From positions 1-11,877 of the forward strand of contig DATKZB010000360.1 of assembly GCA_035528235.1 (NCBI GenBank): a DNA stretch of 11,877 nucleotides, read 5' to 3'. Positions 6,602 to 11,877 of the stretch are shown one piece after another. Source of the stretch: DATKZB01 sp035528235. Its GTDB lineage: Bacteria > Planctomycetota > Phycisphaerae > FEN-1346. How positions within the stretch are numbered: the first letter of the stretch is position 1; every line of letters starts with the position of its first letter. The notes under the pieces were generated by a model. The model was not told the origin of the DNA. It saw nothing but the letters and a program-made list of their open reading frames with translations, and made no database searches. The position numbers and the translations under genes were made by a program.

Positions 6602-7255
6602 CTATCCCCCCTCACCTTCCCAGGTGCAGGGCTCCTCGCAGCGGCGGATCTGGAAGATGGCCAGCCCGGCCCGCCAGTTGGCCAGCCAGCGGCCGATGGG
6701 CCGGTACCCGGGCGTCAGGAAGATCTCCCGGGTCTTGCACAGGTTCTCGCGCCGGCAGAATTCGCGGAAGTCGCGGACGGTGCATAGGTGCACGTTAGGC
6801 GTGTCGTACCAGTCATCGGGCAGAAGGCGTGTGCGCGGCATGCGGCCCTCCAGGAGGAGGCGAAGGCGGACGCCCCAGTGCCCGAAGTTGGGGAAACTGA
6901 TGACGGCCCGGTCGGCCACGCGGAGCATCTCGCGGATGACCGCCGCCGGCCGCACCGTCTGCTGAAGCGTCTGCGACAGGATCGCCACGTCGAAGTGCCC
7001 GTCGGGGTAGAAACTCATGCCCTCGAGCATGTCGCCGTGGTAGACCGGCAGGCCGCGCTTCACGCACTCGAGCACGGCCTTCTCGTCGATGTCGATGCCT
7101 CGGCCCTCGCAGCCCTTGCGGCGGATGAGGTCGTCGAGCAGTTGCCCGTCGCCGCAGCCCACGTCGAGCACCTTGGCGCCGTCGGGCACGAAGGAGCCGA
7201 TGAGTTCGTAGTCGAGCCGCGCTCGGGCCGGCCGGTCGGTGTGGGGCGAGGTCAT
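6602..7255 (-). CDS. metW: MetW, methionine biosynthesis methyltransferase-like protein
   Basis: 217-residue class I SAM-dependent methyltransferase-fold protein of the MetW family. Motif I is VLDVGCGDG (residues 29-37), followed by GRGIDID (52-57). Family-typical stretches are DVAILSQTLQQTVRP, VISFPNFGHWGVRLRLLLEGRMP and WYDTPNVHLCTVRDF. MetW proteins act with MetX in many bacteria that acetylate homoserine, where they are needed for or enhance acyltransferase activity; no methylation product is established. The ATG at 7255 overlaps the metX stop in an ATGA junction, indicating translational coupling. It is the last gene of the riboswitch-controlled metY-metX-metW operon. Stop is TAG, followed by hairpin H3. 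Confidence 0.95.
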   Translation of the reverse strand: MTSPHTDRPARARLDYELIGSFVPDGAKVLDVGCGDGQLLDDLIRRKGCEGRGIDIDEKAVLECVKRGLPVYHGDMLEGMSFYPDGHFDVAILSQTLQQTVRPAAVIREMLRVADRAVISFPNFGHWGVRLRLLLEGRMPRTRLLPDDWYDTPNVHLCTVRDFREFCRRENLCKTREIFLTPGYRPIGRWLANWRAGLAIFQIRRCEEPCTWEGEGG

Positions 7256-8499
7256 GGTTGCCGGCCTCCGTCGGCGCCGCCCTCGCGGACGCGCCGCTGG
7301 ACGTTCTCGAGAAACGCCGCGATCGCCGCCGCCAGCGGCTCGCTGGGCAGCAGAAAGGCGTCGTGCCCGTGGGAGGAATCGAGTTCCAGGAACGTCGTCG
7401 GCACGCCGCACGCCTTCAGGGCCCGGACGATCTCCTTGGCCTGCGGCGTCGGGAAGAGCCAGTCGCTGGAGATCGAGATGACGAGCATCTCGGCCCGGAC
7501 CTTTTCGAACGCCGCAACGAGCGACCCGTGGGCGCCCGCCAGGTCGAAGTAATCCATCGCTTTCGTGATATACAGATACGAGTTGGCGTCGAACCGGCGG
7601 ACGAACGCGTCGCCCTGGTACTTCAGGTACGACTCGACCTGGAACTCGGTCCGGAAGTCGTAGGCCAGGCGGTCGCCGTCCTGGAGGCGGCGGCCGAACT
7701 TGGCGTGCATCCGGGCGTCCGACAGGTACGTGATGTGGCCGATCATCCGCGCGATGGCCAGGCCGGCCCAGGGCGCCTCGCGGCCATAATAATCGCCGCC
7801 GCGCCAGGCGGGGTCGGCCATGATGGCCTGCCGGCCCACCTCGTCGAACGCGATGGCCTGGGCGCCCAGCCGGGCGCTCGTGGCAATCGGTATCGCCGAC
7901 GCCACCCGGTCCGGGTACCGGACCGCCCACTCCAGCGCCTGGAACCCGCCCATGCTGCCGCCCGACATCGACAACCACCGCTCGACGCCCAGGTGGTCCG
8001 CCAGCCGCCGCTGGGCCCGGACCATGTCGCCGATGGTGACCACCGGAAAATCGAGACCGTACGGCCGGCCGGTGGCCGGGTTGACGCTCGACGGGCCCGT
8101 GCTGCCCTTGCACCCGCCCAGGATGTTCGAGCAGACCACGAAGTACCGCTCGGTGTCGAACGCCTTGCCGGGCCCGATGAAAAGGTCCCACCAGCCCGGT
8201 TTGGCGTCGTCGGGCGCGTGGTACCCGGCGGCGTGAGCGTCGCCGGAGAGGGCGTGCAGGATGAGGACGGCGTTGTCGCACCGCGGCGACAGGCGGCCGT
8301 AGGTCTCGTACGCCAACGTGACGGGACCGAGGCGGCGGTCGCACTCCAGCGGCAACTCGTCCGGGGGCGCGGCAAAGGTGAAGGTCCGGGCCTGGACCAG
8401 GCCGACGCTCTGCGGCCCGCCAAAGCGGCTGCCTTCGCCAATCGGAATGGCATCATCAATCGACACAGGTTTCGCCTCGCTTCGCCCCCGCCGCGCCAT
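7252..8499 (-). CDS. metX: Homoserine O-acyltransferase (probably acetyl) MetX
   Basis: Alpha/beta-hydrolase-fold enzyme that transfers an acyl group from acyl-CoA to homoserine. From the ATG at 8499 it has 415 residues. The nucleophile elbow is SGGSMGG (Ser182 in this numbering), with a downstream Asp in ISSDWLFP and His in SSHGHDAFL. The signature NILGGCKGSTGPSSVNP is typical of MetX. Acetyl versus succinyl specificity cannot be decided by eye; acetyl is favoured because the adjacent gene is metY. The start is uncertain. GTG at 8508 would sit almost against the hairpin at 8512-8539, ATG at 8499 has a weak GGTGG site, and GTG at 8466 has GAGG 8 bases upstream. Conserved sequence begins near SVGLVQARTFTF, so any of the three is possible. 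It is coupled to metW by ATGA. Confidence 0.93.
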   Translation of the reverse strand: MARRGRSEAKPVSIDDAIPIGEGSRFGGPQSVGLVQARTFTFAAPPDELPLECDRRLGPVTLAYETYGRLSPRCDNAVLILHALSGDAHAAGYHAPDDAKPGWWDLFIGPGKAFDTERYFVVCSNILGGCKGSTGPSSVNPATGRPYGLDFPVVTIGDMVRAQRRLADHLGVERWLSMSGGSMGGFQALEWAVRYPDRVASAIPIATSARLGAQAIAFDEVGRQAIMADPAWRGGDYYGREAPWAGLAIARMIGHITYLSDARMHAKFGRRLQDGDRLAYDFRTEFQVESYLKYQGDAFVRRFDANSYLYITKAMDYFDLAGAHGSLVAAFEKVRAEMLVISISSDWLFPTPQAKEIVRALKACGVPTTFLELDSSHGHDAFLLPSEPLAAAIAAFLENVQRRVREGGADGGRQP

Positions 8500-8511
8500 A
8501 CCGACCACCCC

Positions 8512-8539
8512 GCGCGGTGGGTGCGGGGACCCACCGCGC
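8512..8539. repeat. GGGT-GCGGGG-ACCC hairpin, copy 1
   Basis: A perfect 11-bp stem, GCGCGGTGGGT (8512-8522) with ACCCACCGCGC (8529-8539), has the loop GCGGGG. It lies in the metY-metX gap, directly 5' of metX in the mRNA. The hairpin at 11822-11847 is a near copy in the opposite orientation. Confidence 0.8.
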
Positions 8540-8549
8540 TATGGCGCAT

Positions 8550-8575
8550 GTGCCACGGCTTGCTTGCAAGCCGCG
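8550..8575 (+). repeat. GTGCC-type hairpin H4
   Basis: GTGCC at 8550-8554 leads into CACGGCTTG (8554-8562), the loop CTTG, and CAAGCCGCG (8567-8575): a 9-bp stem with one A-C mismatch. It lies in the metY-metX gap, 13 bases from the metY stop, and is 10 bases from the second-type hairpin. Confidence 0.7.
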
Positions 8576-8587
8576 ATGCGGCTAACT

Positions 8588-9871
8588 CTAGGCCTTGGCC
8601 AGGGCCTGGTCGAGGTCGGCCAGCAGGTCGCCCACCGTCTCCAGGCCGACCGAGAGGCGGACGAAGTCGGGCGTGACGCCGGCCTGGGCCTGTTCCTCGT
8701 CGGACAACTGCTGGTGCGTGGTCGAGGCCGGGTGAATCGCCAGGCTCCGGGCGTCGCCGATGTTCGCCAGGTGGCTGAAGAGCCCGAGACCCTCGATGAA
8801 CCGTCGCCCCGCCTCCACACCGCCCTTGACGCCGAACCCCACCAGGCCGCTGGCGCCGTCCGGCAGGTATGTCTTCGCCCGCGCGTACGACGGATGGTCC
8901 GCCAGGCCGGGGTAGAGCACCCAGGCGACCTGCTTGTGGTCGGCCAGGAACCTCGCCACGGCCAGGGCGCTCTCGGAGTGCCGCGCCATCCGAAGCGACA
9001 GCGTCTCGATGCCCTGGAGAATCAGGAACGCATTGAACGGGCTGAGGCACGCCCCCAGGTCGCGCAGCGTCCGGACGCGGGCTCGCACGGCAAACGTCAG
9101 GTGGCCGAACGTCTGGTGGAACCGAAGGCCGTGGTAACTCGGGTCGGGCTCGACGAAGTCCGGAAAGCGGCCGCCGTCCCACGGGAACCGGCCGCTGTCG
9201 ACCAGGACGCCGCCGATCGAGTTGCCGTGTCCGCCCAGGTATTTCGTCAGGCTGTGAACGACGAGGTCGCAGCCGTGCTCGATAGGCCGGCACAGGGCGG
9301 GCGTGGCCGTCGTGTTGTCGACCAGCACGGGCACGCCCTTGGCATGGGCGGCCGCTGCGATGCCGGCCAGGTCGGGCACCGTCAGGCGGGGGTTCCCGAT
9401 GGTCTCCAGGTACACGAGTTTCGTCCGGTCGGTGATGGCCCGGGCGAAGTCCTCCGGCTCGTCGCTGTCGACGAAGTTGACGCGTATGCCCATGCGCGGC
9501 AACGTGGCCGTAAAGAGCGTGACCGTGCCGCCGTAGAGCCGCGTGGTCGAGACGATCTCGTCGCCCTGCCGGCACAGGGTGAGGATGGCGGCGGAGATGG
9601 CCCCCATGCCGCTCGCGAAGGCCAGGCCCGCCGCGCCGCCCTCCAGCGCCGCCACGCGCTGCTCCAGGACGTCGGTCGTCGGGTTCATGATGCGGGTGTA
9701 GATGTTGCCGAACTCCTCGAGGGCAAACAGGCGCGCGGCATGCGACGTGTCCTTGAACACGTAACTGGTGGTCTGGTAGATGGGCACGGCCCGCGAGCCG
9801 GTCTGCGGGTCGGGCGTGTACCCGGCGTGAAGGGCGCGGGTGTCGAATCCGGTACTCGGTGAGGGCGTCAT
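8588..9871 (-). CDS. metY: O-acetylhomoserine aminocarboxypropyltransferase (sulfhydrylase) MetY
   Basis: PLP enzyme of the Cys/Met metabolism (cystathionine gamma-synthase) family. It makes homocysteine from O-acylhomoserine and sulfide in the cytoplasm. It has 427 residues from ATG 9871, which has AAAGGA 6 bases upstream; the longer frame to 9913 has no such support. The PLP lysine is Lys210 in HSLTKYLGGHGNSIGG, and the cofactor-ring Asp is Asp185 in VLVDNTTATP. TSYVFKDT, YTRIMNPTTDVLEQRVAALEGG and the C-terminal HPASTTHQQLSDEEQ are typical of MetY rather than MetB or MetC. It is the first gene of the met operon, about 40 bases after the riboswitch terminator. Stop is TAG, followed by a 79-88 bp gap with two hairpins before metX. 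Confidence 0.95.
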   Translation of the reverse strand: MTPSPSTGFDTRALHAGYTPDPQTGSRAVPIYQTTSYVFKDTSHAARLFALEEFGNIYTRIMNPTTDVLEQRVAALEGGAAGLAFASGMGAISAAILTLCRQGDEIVSTTRLYGGTVTLFTATLPRMGIRVNFVDSDEPEDFARAITDRTKLVYLETIGNPRLTVPDLAGIAAAAHAKGVPVLVDNTTATPALCRPIEHGCDLVVHSLTKYLGGHGNSIGGVLVDSGRFPWDGGRFPDFVEPDPSYHGLRFHQTFGHLTFAVRARVRTLRDLGACLSPFNAFLILQGIETLSLRMARHSESALAVARFLADHKQVAWVLYPGLADHPSYARAKTYLPDGASGLVGFGVKGGVEAGRRFIEGLGLFSHLANIGDARSLAIHPASTTHQQLSDEEQAQAGVTPDFVRLSVGLETVGDLLADLDQALAKA

Positions 9872-9911
9872 AACGATTCCTTTCCCGGCGGTGCCGGCGC
9901 AAACGCCAAAC

Positions 9912-9940
9912 AAAAAGCCTCTTCCGATAAGAAGAGGCTT
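9912..9940 (-). terminator. Intrinsic terminator of the SAM-I riboswitch
   Basis: On the minus strand AAGCCTCTTC (9940-9931), loop TTATCG, and GAAGAGGCTT (9924-9915) form a 10-bp stem running into a TTTTT tract (9916-9912). It lies between the aptamer and metY. The loop carries a second copy of the CTTATC that forms the 5' strand of aptamer helix P1. Confidence 0.93.
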
Positions 9941-9953
9941 GGGTGCGCCGGCT

Positions 9954-10061
9954 CTCTCCTCATCTTTCCCCGTAAGGGGGCGGGAGTTAGCACCTGCGGT
10001 CGCCCGTGCGACCCGGTTGCTGTGGCGTCATCGGGCCCGGCCCTCAGCCACTCTCGATAAG
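9954..10061 (-). promoter_or_regulatory. SAM-I (S-box) riboswitch controlling metY-metX-metW
   Basis: The minus strand shows the S-box core in order: CTTATCGAGAG with GGCTGAGGG (P1/P2 and kink-turn), GATGACGCC, CAGCAACC, GGTGCTAACTCC, and GGGGAAAGATGAG closing P1. P1 pairs CTTATC (10061-10056) with GATGAG (9964-9959). The segment GATGAGGAGAG (9964-9954) can instead pair over all 11 bases (including G-U) with CTCTTCTTATC (9936-9926) in the terminator region, giving an antiterminator. SAM binding holds P1, frees the terminator and lowers expression of the methionine genes. This is the known mechanism of the family, and the base pairing here fits it. Confidence 0.95.
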
Positions 10062-10087
10062 GTTCGCCTTATTCAGTTGTCACGTCT

Positions 10088-10115
10088 ATGATACGGACGT
10101 TCCGCCAAAAATCAA
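10088..10115 (-). promoter_or_regulatory. Promoter of the met operon
   Basis: On the minus strand TTGATT (10115-10110) and TATCAT (10093-10088) are separated by 16 bases. The predicted start near 10081 is about 20 bases before helix P1 of the riboswitch, as expected for an S-box leader. Confidence 0.65.
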
Positions 10116-10130
10116 GGCCCCAAATGCGCA

Positions 10131-10538
10131 TCACGTCCGGAGCGACGGCGGTTTGTGCCGGGGTTCGGCGGCCGGCGGAGGCAATTCGCGCATCTCCTGC
10201 CGCAGTTCGTCCACCTCGCCCCGCAGCCGGTCCAGTTCCTGCGAGAGCTCTTTCTCACGCTCAGCGGACCTCGACACGACCACCACGCCGTGCAACACGA
10301 TGGCCGCCAGGAACACCAGCACCACCAGCAGCATCAGGACGCCGGGGTCCAGGCCCAGCCCTTCGGCCGCGGCAACCAGCGCGCCGGGCGCGAGCACGAT
10401 GGTCAGGATGGCCAGGCTCGTCAGGACCCAGAGCGCGGCAGCGACCCCGCTCAGGCGGCGCCGGCGCAGCAGGTGCAACACGAGGCCCAGAAGCCCGAGC
10501 CCCAGGATGAGCAGCACGACCCGTTGCGTCCACGCCAT
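10131..10538 (-). CDS. Small membrane protein, DUF2304 type
   Basis: 135 residues from ATG 10538, which has GAGG 7 bases upstream. A longer frame from 10574 would overlap the predicted -10 box and is rejected. Three hydrophobic segments are visible: about residues 6-23 (VVLLILGLGLLGLVLHLL), 32-52 (VAAALWVLTSLAILTIVLAP) and 66-86 (VLMLLVVLVFLAAIVLHGVVVV). A charged, coiled-coil-like tail follows (REKELSQELDRLRGEVDELRQEMRELPPP). Arginines between helix 1 and 2, LGLDPGV before helix 3 and the charged tail match the pattern of DUF2304 proteins, which often lie near glycosyltransferase genes. No glycosyltransferase is in this window, so its role is unknown. It sits upstream of the met promoter on the same strand but probably forms its own transcript. 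Confidence 0.75.
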   Translation of the reverse strand: MAWTQRVVLLILGLGLLGLVLHLLRRRRLSGVAAALWVLTSLAILTIVLAPGALVAAAEGLGLDPGVLMLLVVLVFLAAIVLHGVVVVSRSAEREKELSQELDRLRGEVDELRQEMRELPPPAAEPRHKPPSLRT

Positions 10539-10569
10539 GGCGCCACCTCTCCTTTTCCAGGCCCGTGCC

Positions 10570-10598
10570 ATCATAGCCGCCGCGCGGCGGCATCACAA
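10570..10598 (-). promoter_or_regulatory. Promoter of DUF2304 gene with a palindromic spacer
   Basis: On the minus strand TTGTGA (10598-10593) and TATGAT (10575-10570) are separated by 17 bases. Sixteen of those (10576-10591) are a perfect palindrome, GCCGCCGC followed by GCGGCGGC. The palindrome could be an operator bound between the two promoter elements. In GC-rich DNA it could also be chance. Confidence 0.5.
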
Positions 10599-10654
10599 GG
10601 GCTCATTGAGGCGGCCCGGCGAACGAACGGCCGGATTTCGCGCCCCCGGAAGGC

Positions 10655-10683
10655 TTGCCAACGGGCATAACATGCGGTACATT
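10655..10683 (+). promoter_or_regulatory. Promoter of GNAT-CBS gene
   Basis: TTGCCA (10655-10660, 5/6) and TACATT (10678-10683, 4/6) are separated by 17 bases. The start would be near 10690, about 118 bases before the ATG at 10808. Confidence 0.45.
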
Positions 10684-10807
10684 TCAGCATCAGCATCGAG
10701 GGAAAGCCTTAGAATCGTTCCAGGTCGTCCGGCTGCAAGGGTCGTCTCCATCCCCGGAGGCGCGCCGGTGAGCCTGGGCCCGCCTCCTTCGGCTGGAAGG
10801 CGCCACG

Positions 10808-11710
10808 ATGGACGGTCGCGTCAAAGAAGCGACGATCGCCCGCACGCCCCACGCGTTCATCAGCCGCCACGGCGAACCCATCGTCATCACGCCGCTCGAC
10901 GAGGCCCGCGAGGTTGACCTCCTGGACATGTACCTGAAGTACGAGCCCCGGAATTCGTTCTGGGGCCTGCCGCCCATCCAGGACGCCGCCTGCGAGCGGT
11001 GGGTGCGCGGCATGGCGGCCAACGGCGTGAACCTGCTGGCCCTGTCGTTCAACGCGGGCGTGGTGGGGCACGCGGCCCTCTTCCCGATGCACGAGGAGAC
11101 GTGCGAGATGCTCGTCGTGGTCTCGCCGCCGCATCAGAACGTGGGCATCGGCACGCAACTGGCCCGCTGCGGCGTGCAACTGTCGCACGAGATCGGCTTC
11201 TGCCGCATCTGGCTCTCCATTGAGGCCAACAACCTGCGGGCCCGGCACGTCTTCCGCAAGTGCGGTTTCGAGTACGTGTCGCAGCAAGACCCCACCGAAG
11301 TGGAAATGGCCCTGGACGTCGCCGGCTACCACCACCCCGCCGACGTCTGCGTGGGCGAACTGATGACCCGGCAGGTCCTGACCCTCCACAAAGACATGCC
11401 CTGCCGCGCGGCCATCCAGATGTTCCTGACCAGCGCCATCGGGGCCATGCCGGTGGTCAACGGCGCCGGCGAGGTCATCGGCATCGTGTCGCAGACCGAC
11501 CTGCTCCTGCCCGCCAACGCCGGCAAGAACGTCGGCGACATCATGACGCGCCACGTTCTGACCGTGCCGGAGGACTGCCCTCTGGCCAAGGTGATCCACC
11601 TGTTCCACGCCCGGCGGATCCGGTGCATCCCGGTCCTCGATCGGCGCAAGAGGCTGGTGGGCGTCGTCGGACGCAAAGACATCCTGACCTACTACCACGA
11701 CCACCTCTGA
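10808..11710 (+). CDS. GNAT acetyltransferase fused to a CBS-domain pair
   Basis: 300 residues from ATG 10808, with GAAGG 7 bases upstream. Residues about 25-170 form a GNAT N-acetyltransferase. The acetyl-CoA loop is VVVSPPHQNVGIGTQLA, with the Q-x-x-G-I-G signature at 110-115, and motif B is IEANNLRARHVFRKCGF (138-154). Residues about 183-233 and 244-296 are two CBS domains, each opening with a family-typical phrase: VGELMTRQVLTL and VGDIMTRHVLTV. They continue with AMPVVNGAGEVIGIVSQTDLL and CIPVLDRRKRLVGVVGRKDIL. CBS pairs bind adenine nucleotides or SAM-like ligands and often regulate an attached enzyme. A nucleotide-controlled acetyltransferase is the simplest reading; the substrate is unknown. 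No signal peptide or membrane segment is seen. It diverges from the DUF2304 gene, and its own 3' side carries two hairpins. Confidence 0.9.
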   Translation: MDGRVKEATIARTPHAFISRHGEPIVITPLDEAREVDLLDMYLKYEPRNSFWGLPPIQDAACERWVRGMAANGVNLLALSFNAGVVGHAALFPMHEETCEMLVVVSPPHQNVGIGTQLARCGVQLSHEIGFCRIWLSIEANNLRARHVFRKCGFEYVSQQDPTEVEMALDVAGYHHPADVCVGELMTRQVLTLHKDMPCRAAIQMFLTSAIGAMPVVNGAGEVIGIVSQTDLLLPANAGKNVGDIMTRHVLTVPEDCPLAKVIHLFHARRIRCIPVLDRRKRLVGVVGRKDILTYYHDHL

Positions 11711-11747
11711 CGGCGGCCACACCCAACGAGCGCGGCCCGCCCCGGTA

Positions 11748-11808
11748 CGTGTTCAGCGTGTGCCCGTTCGGCCAAGCCGTGTGCCACGGCCGGTCTTGTC
11801 CGGCCGTG
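11748..11808 (+). repeat. GTGCC-type hairpin H5
   Basis: CGTGTTCAGCGTGTGC (11748-11763) is identical to the flank of H3. A 21-base insertion follows (11764-11784). The GTGCC foot (11781-11785) then leads into the perfect 9-bp stem CACGGCCGG (11785-11793), a 6-base loop (11794-11799), and CCGGCCGTG (11800-11808). It lies about 70 bases after the GNAT-CBS stop. There is no T-run. Confidence 0.85.
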
Positions 11809-11821
11809 TTCCACGTGTTTG

Positions 11822-11847
11822 CGCGGCGGGTCCCCGCACCCGCCGCG
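11822..11847. repeat. GGGT-GCGGGG-ACCC hairpin, copy 2
   Basis: A perfect 10-bp stem, CGCGGCGGGT (11822-11831) with ACCCGCCGCG (11838-11847), has the loop CCCCGC. On the minus strand the loop reads GCGGGG, as in copy 1 at 8512-8539. It lies 13 bases after hairpin H5. The rest of the window to 11877 shows no gene. Confidence 0.8.
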
Positions 11848-11877
11848 TTCCCCGCAAGATGTCGAGTTGGCGCGGTG

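Noticed and set aside
6602..8344. 580-codon minus frame that would fuse extra sequence to MetW
   Set aside because: The upstream part is the metX gene read out of frame. MetW starts at 7255 with the ATGA overlap and its conserved N-terminus.
7743..9902. 719-codon minus frame across metY and metX
   Set aside because: Out-of-frame shadow of both genes, with Arg/Pro-rich composition.
10709..11722. Minus frame opposite the GNAT-CBS gene, rich in His, Val and Asp
   Set aside because: Antisense shadow; the plus strand shows intact GNAT and CBS motifs.
11785..11847. Intrinsic terminators after the GNAT-CBS gene
   Set aside because: Both hairpins are strong but neither is followed by a T-run on either strand, so classical intrinsic termination is not supported.

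Overview
The window reads as high-GC chromosomal DNA from a free-living bacterium. The long secreted FG-GAP/VCBS and beta-propeller protein, the glycoside-hydrolase-like C-terminal fragment, the SAM-I (S-box) riboswitch in a GC-rich background and the many short intergenic hairpins suggest a Planctomycetota (Phycisphaerae-like) genome. That placement is inference: no marker gene here settles it, and other high-GC lineages (Acidobacteriota, Myxococcota-like groups) remain possible. Because GC is so high, nearly every real gene carries long open shadow frames on the other strand. I left these out.

Left part (1-2234): a frame open from the window edge ends at 435 with a recognisable C-terminal beta-sandwich domain of secreted glycoside hydrolases. 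Just before that domain sits a 2 x 34-bp tandem repeat. A non-coding stretch with three hairpins follows, then a complete clade-3-type catalase gene on the minus strand with a near-consensus sigma-70 promoter.

Centre-left (2235-6049): diverging from the catalase is one long reading frame for an exported three-part protein: N-terminal WD40/PQQ-like propeller, metallo-beta-lactamase (MBL) fold, and C-terminal seven-blade FG-GAP propeller. It is cut by a single in-frame TAG at 4559-4561, inside the MBL domain. All expected metal ligands are present, split across the stop.

Centre-right (6050-10115): a tRNA-His(GTG) gene with its own promoter, then a methionine operon transcribed right to left: promoter, SAM-I riboswitch, intrinsic terminator, metY, a 79-88 bp gap with two hairpins, metX, and metW overlapping metX by ATGA. 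MetX acylates homoserine, MetY converts the acyl-homoserine plus sulfide to homocysteine, and MetW is the usual partner of MetX. When SAM is plentiful the riboswitch should favour the terminator and shut the operon. An 11-bp antiterminator pairing can be drawn directly from the sequence.

Right part (10116-11877): a small membrane protein of the DUF2304 type (minus strand) diverges from a fusion of a GNAT acetyltransferase with two CBS domains (plus strand).

The least explained signal is a dispersed family of hairpins whose 5' foot is always GTGCC[A/G][T/C]G, with different but self-complementary stems. Five copies lie in this window, all between genes and mostly at gene 3' ends. Two loci also carry a second hairpin family (GGGT-GCGGGG-ACCC core).
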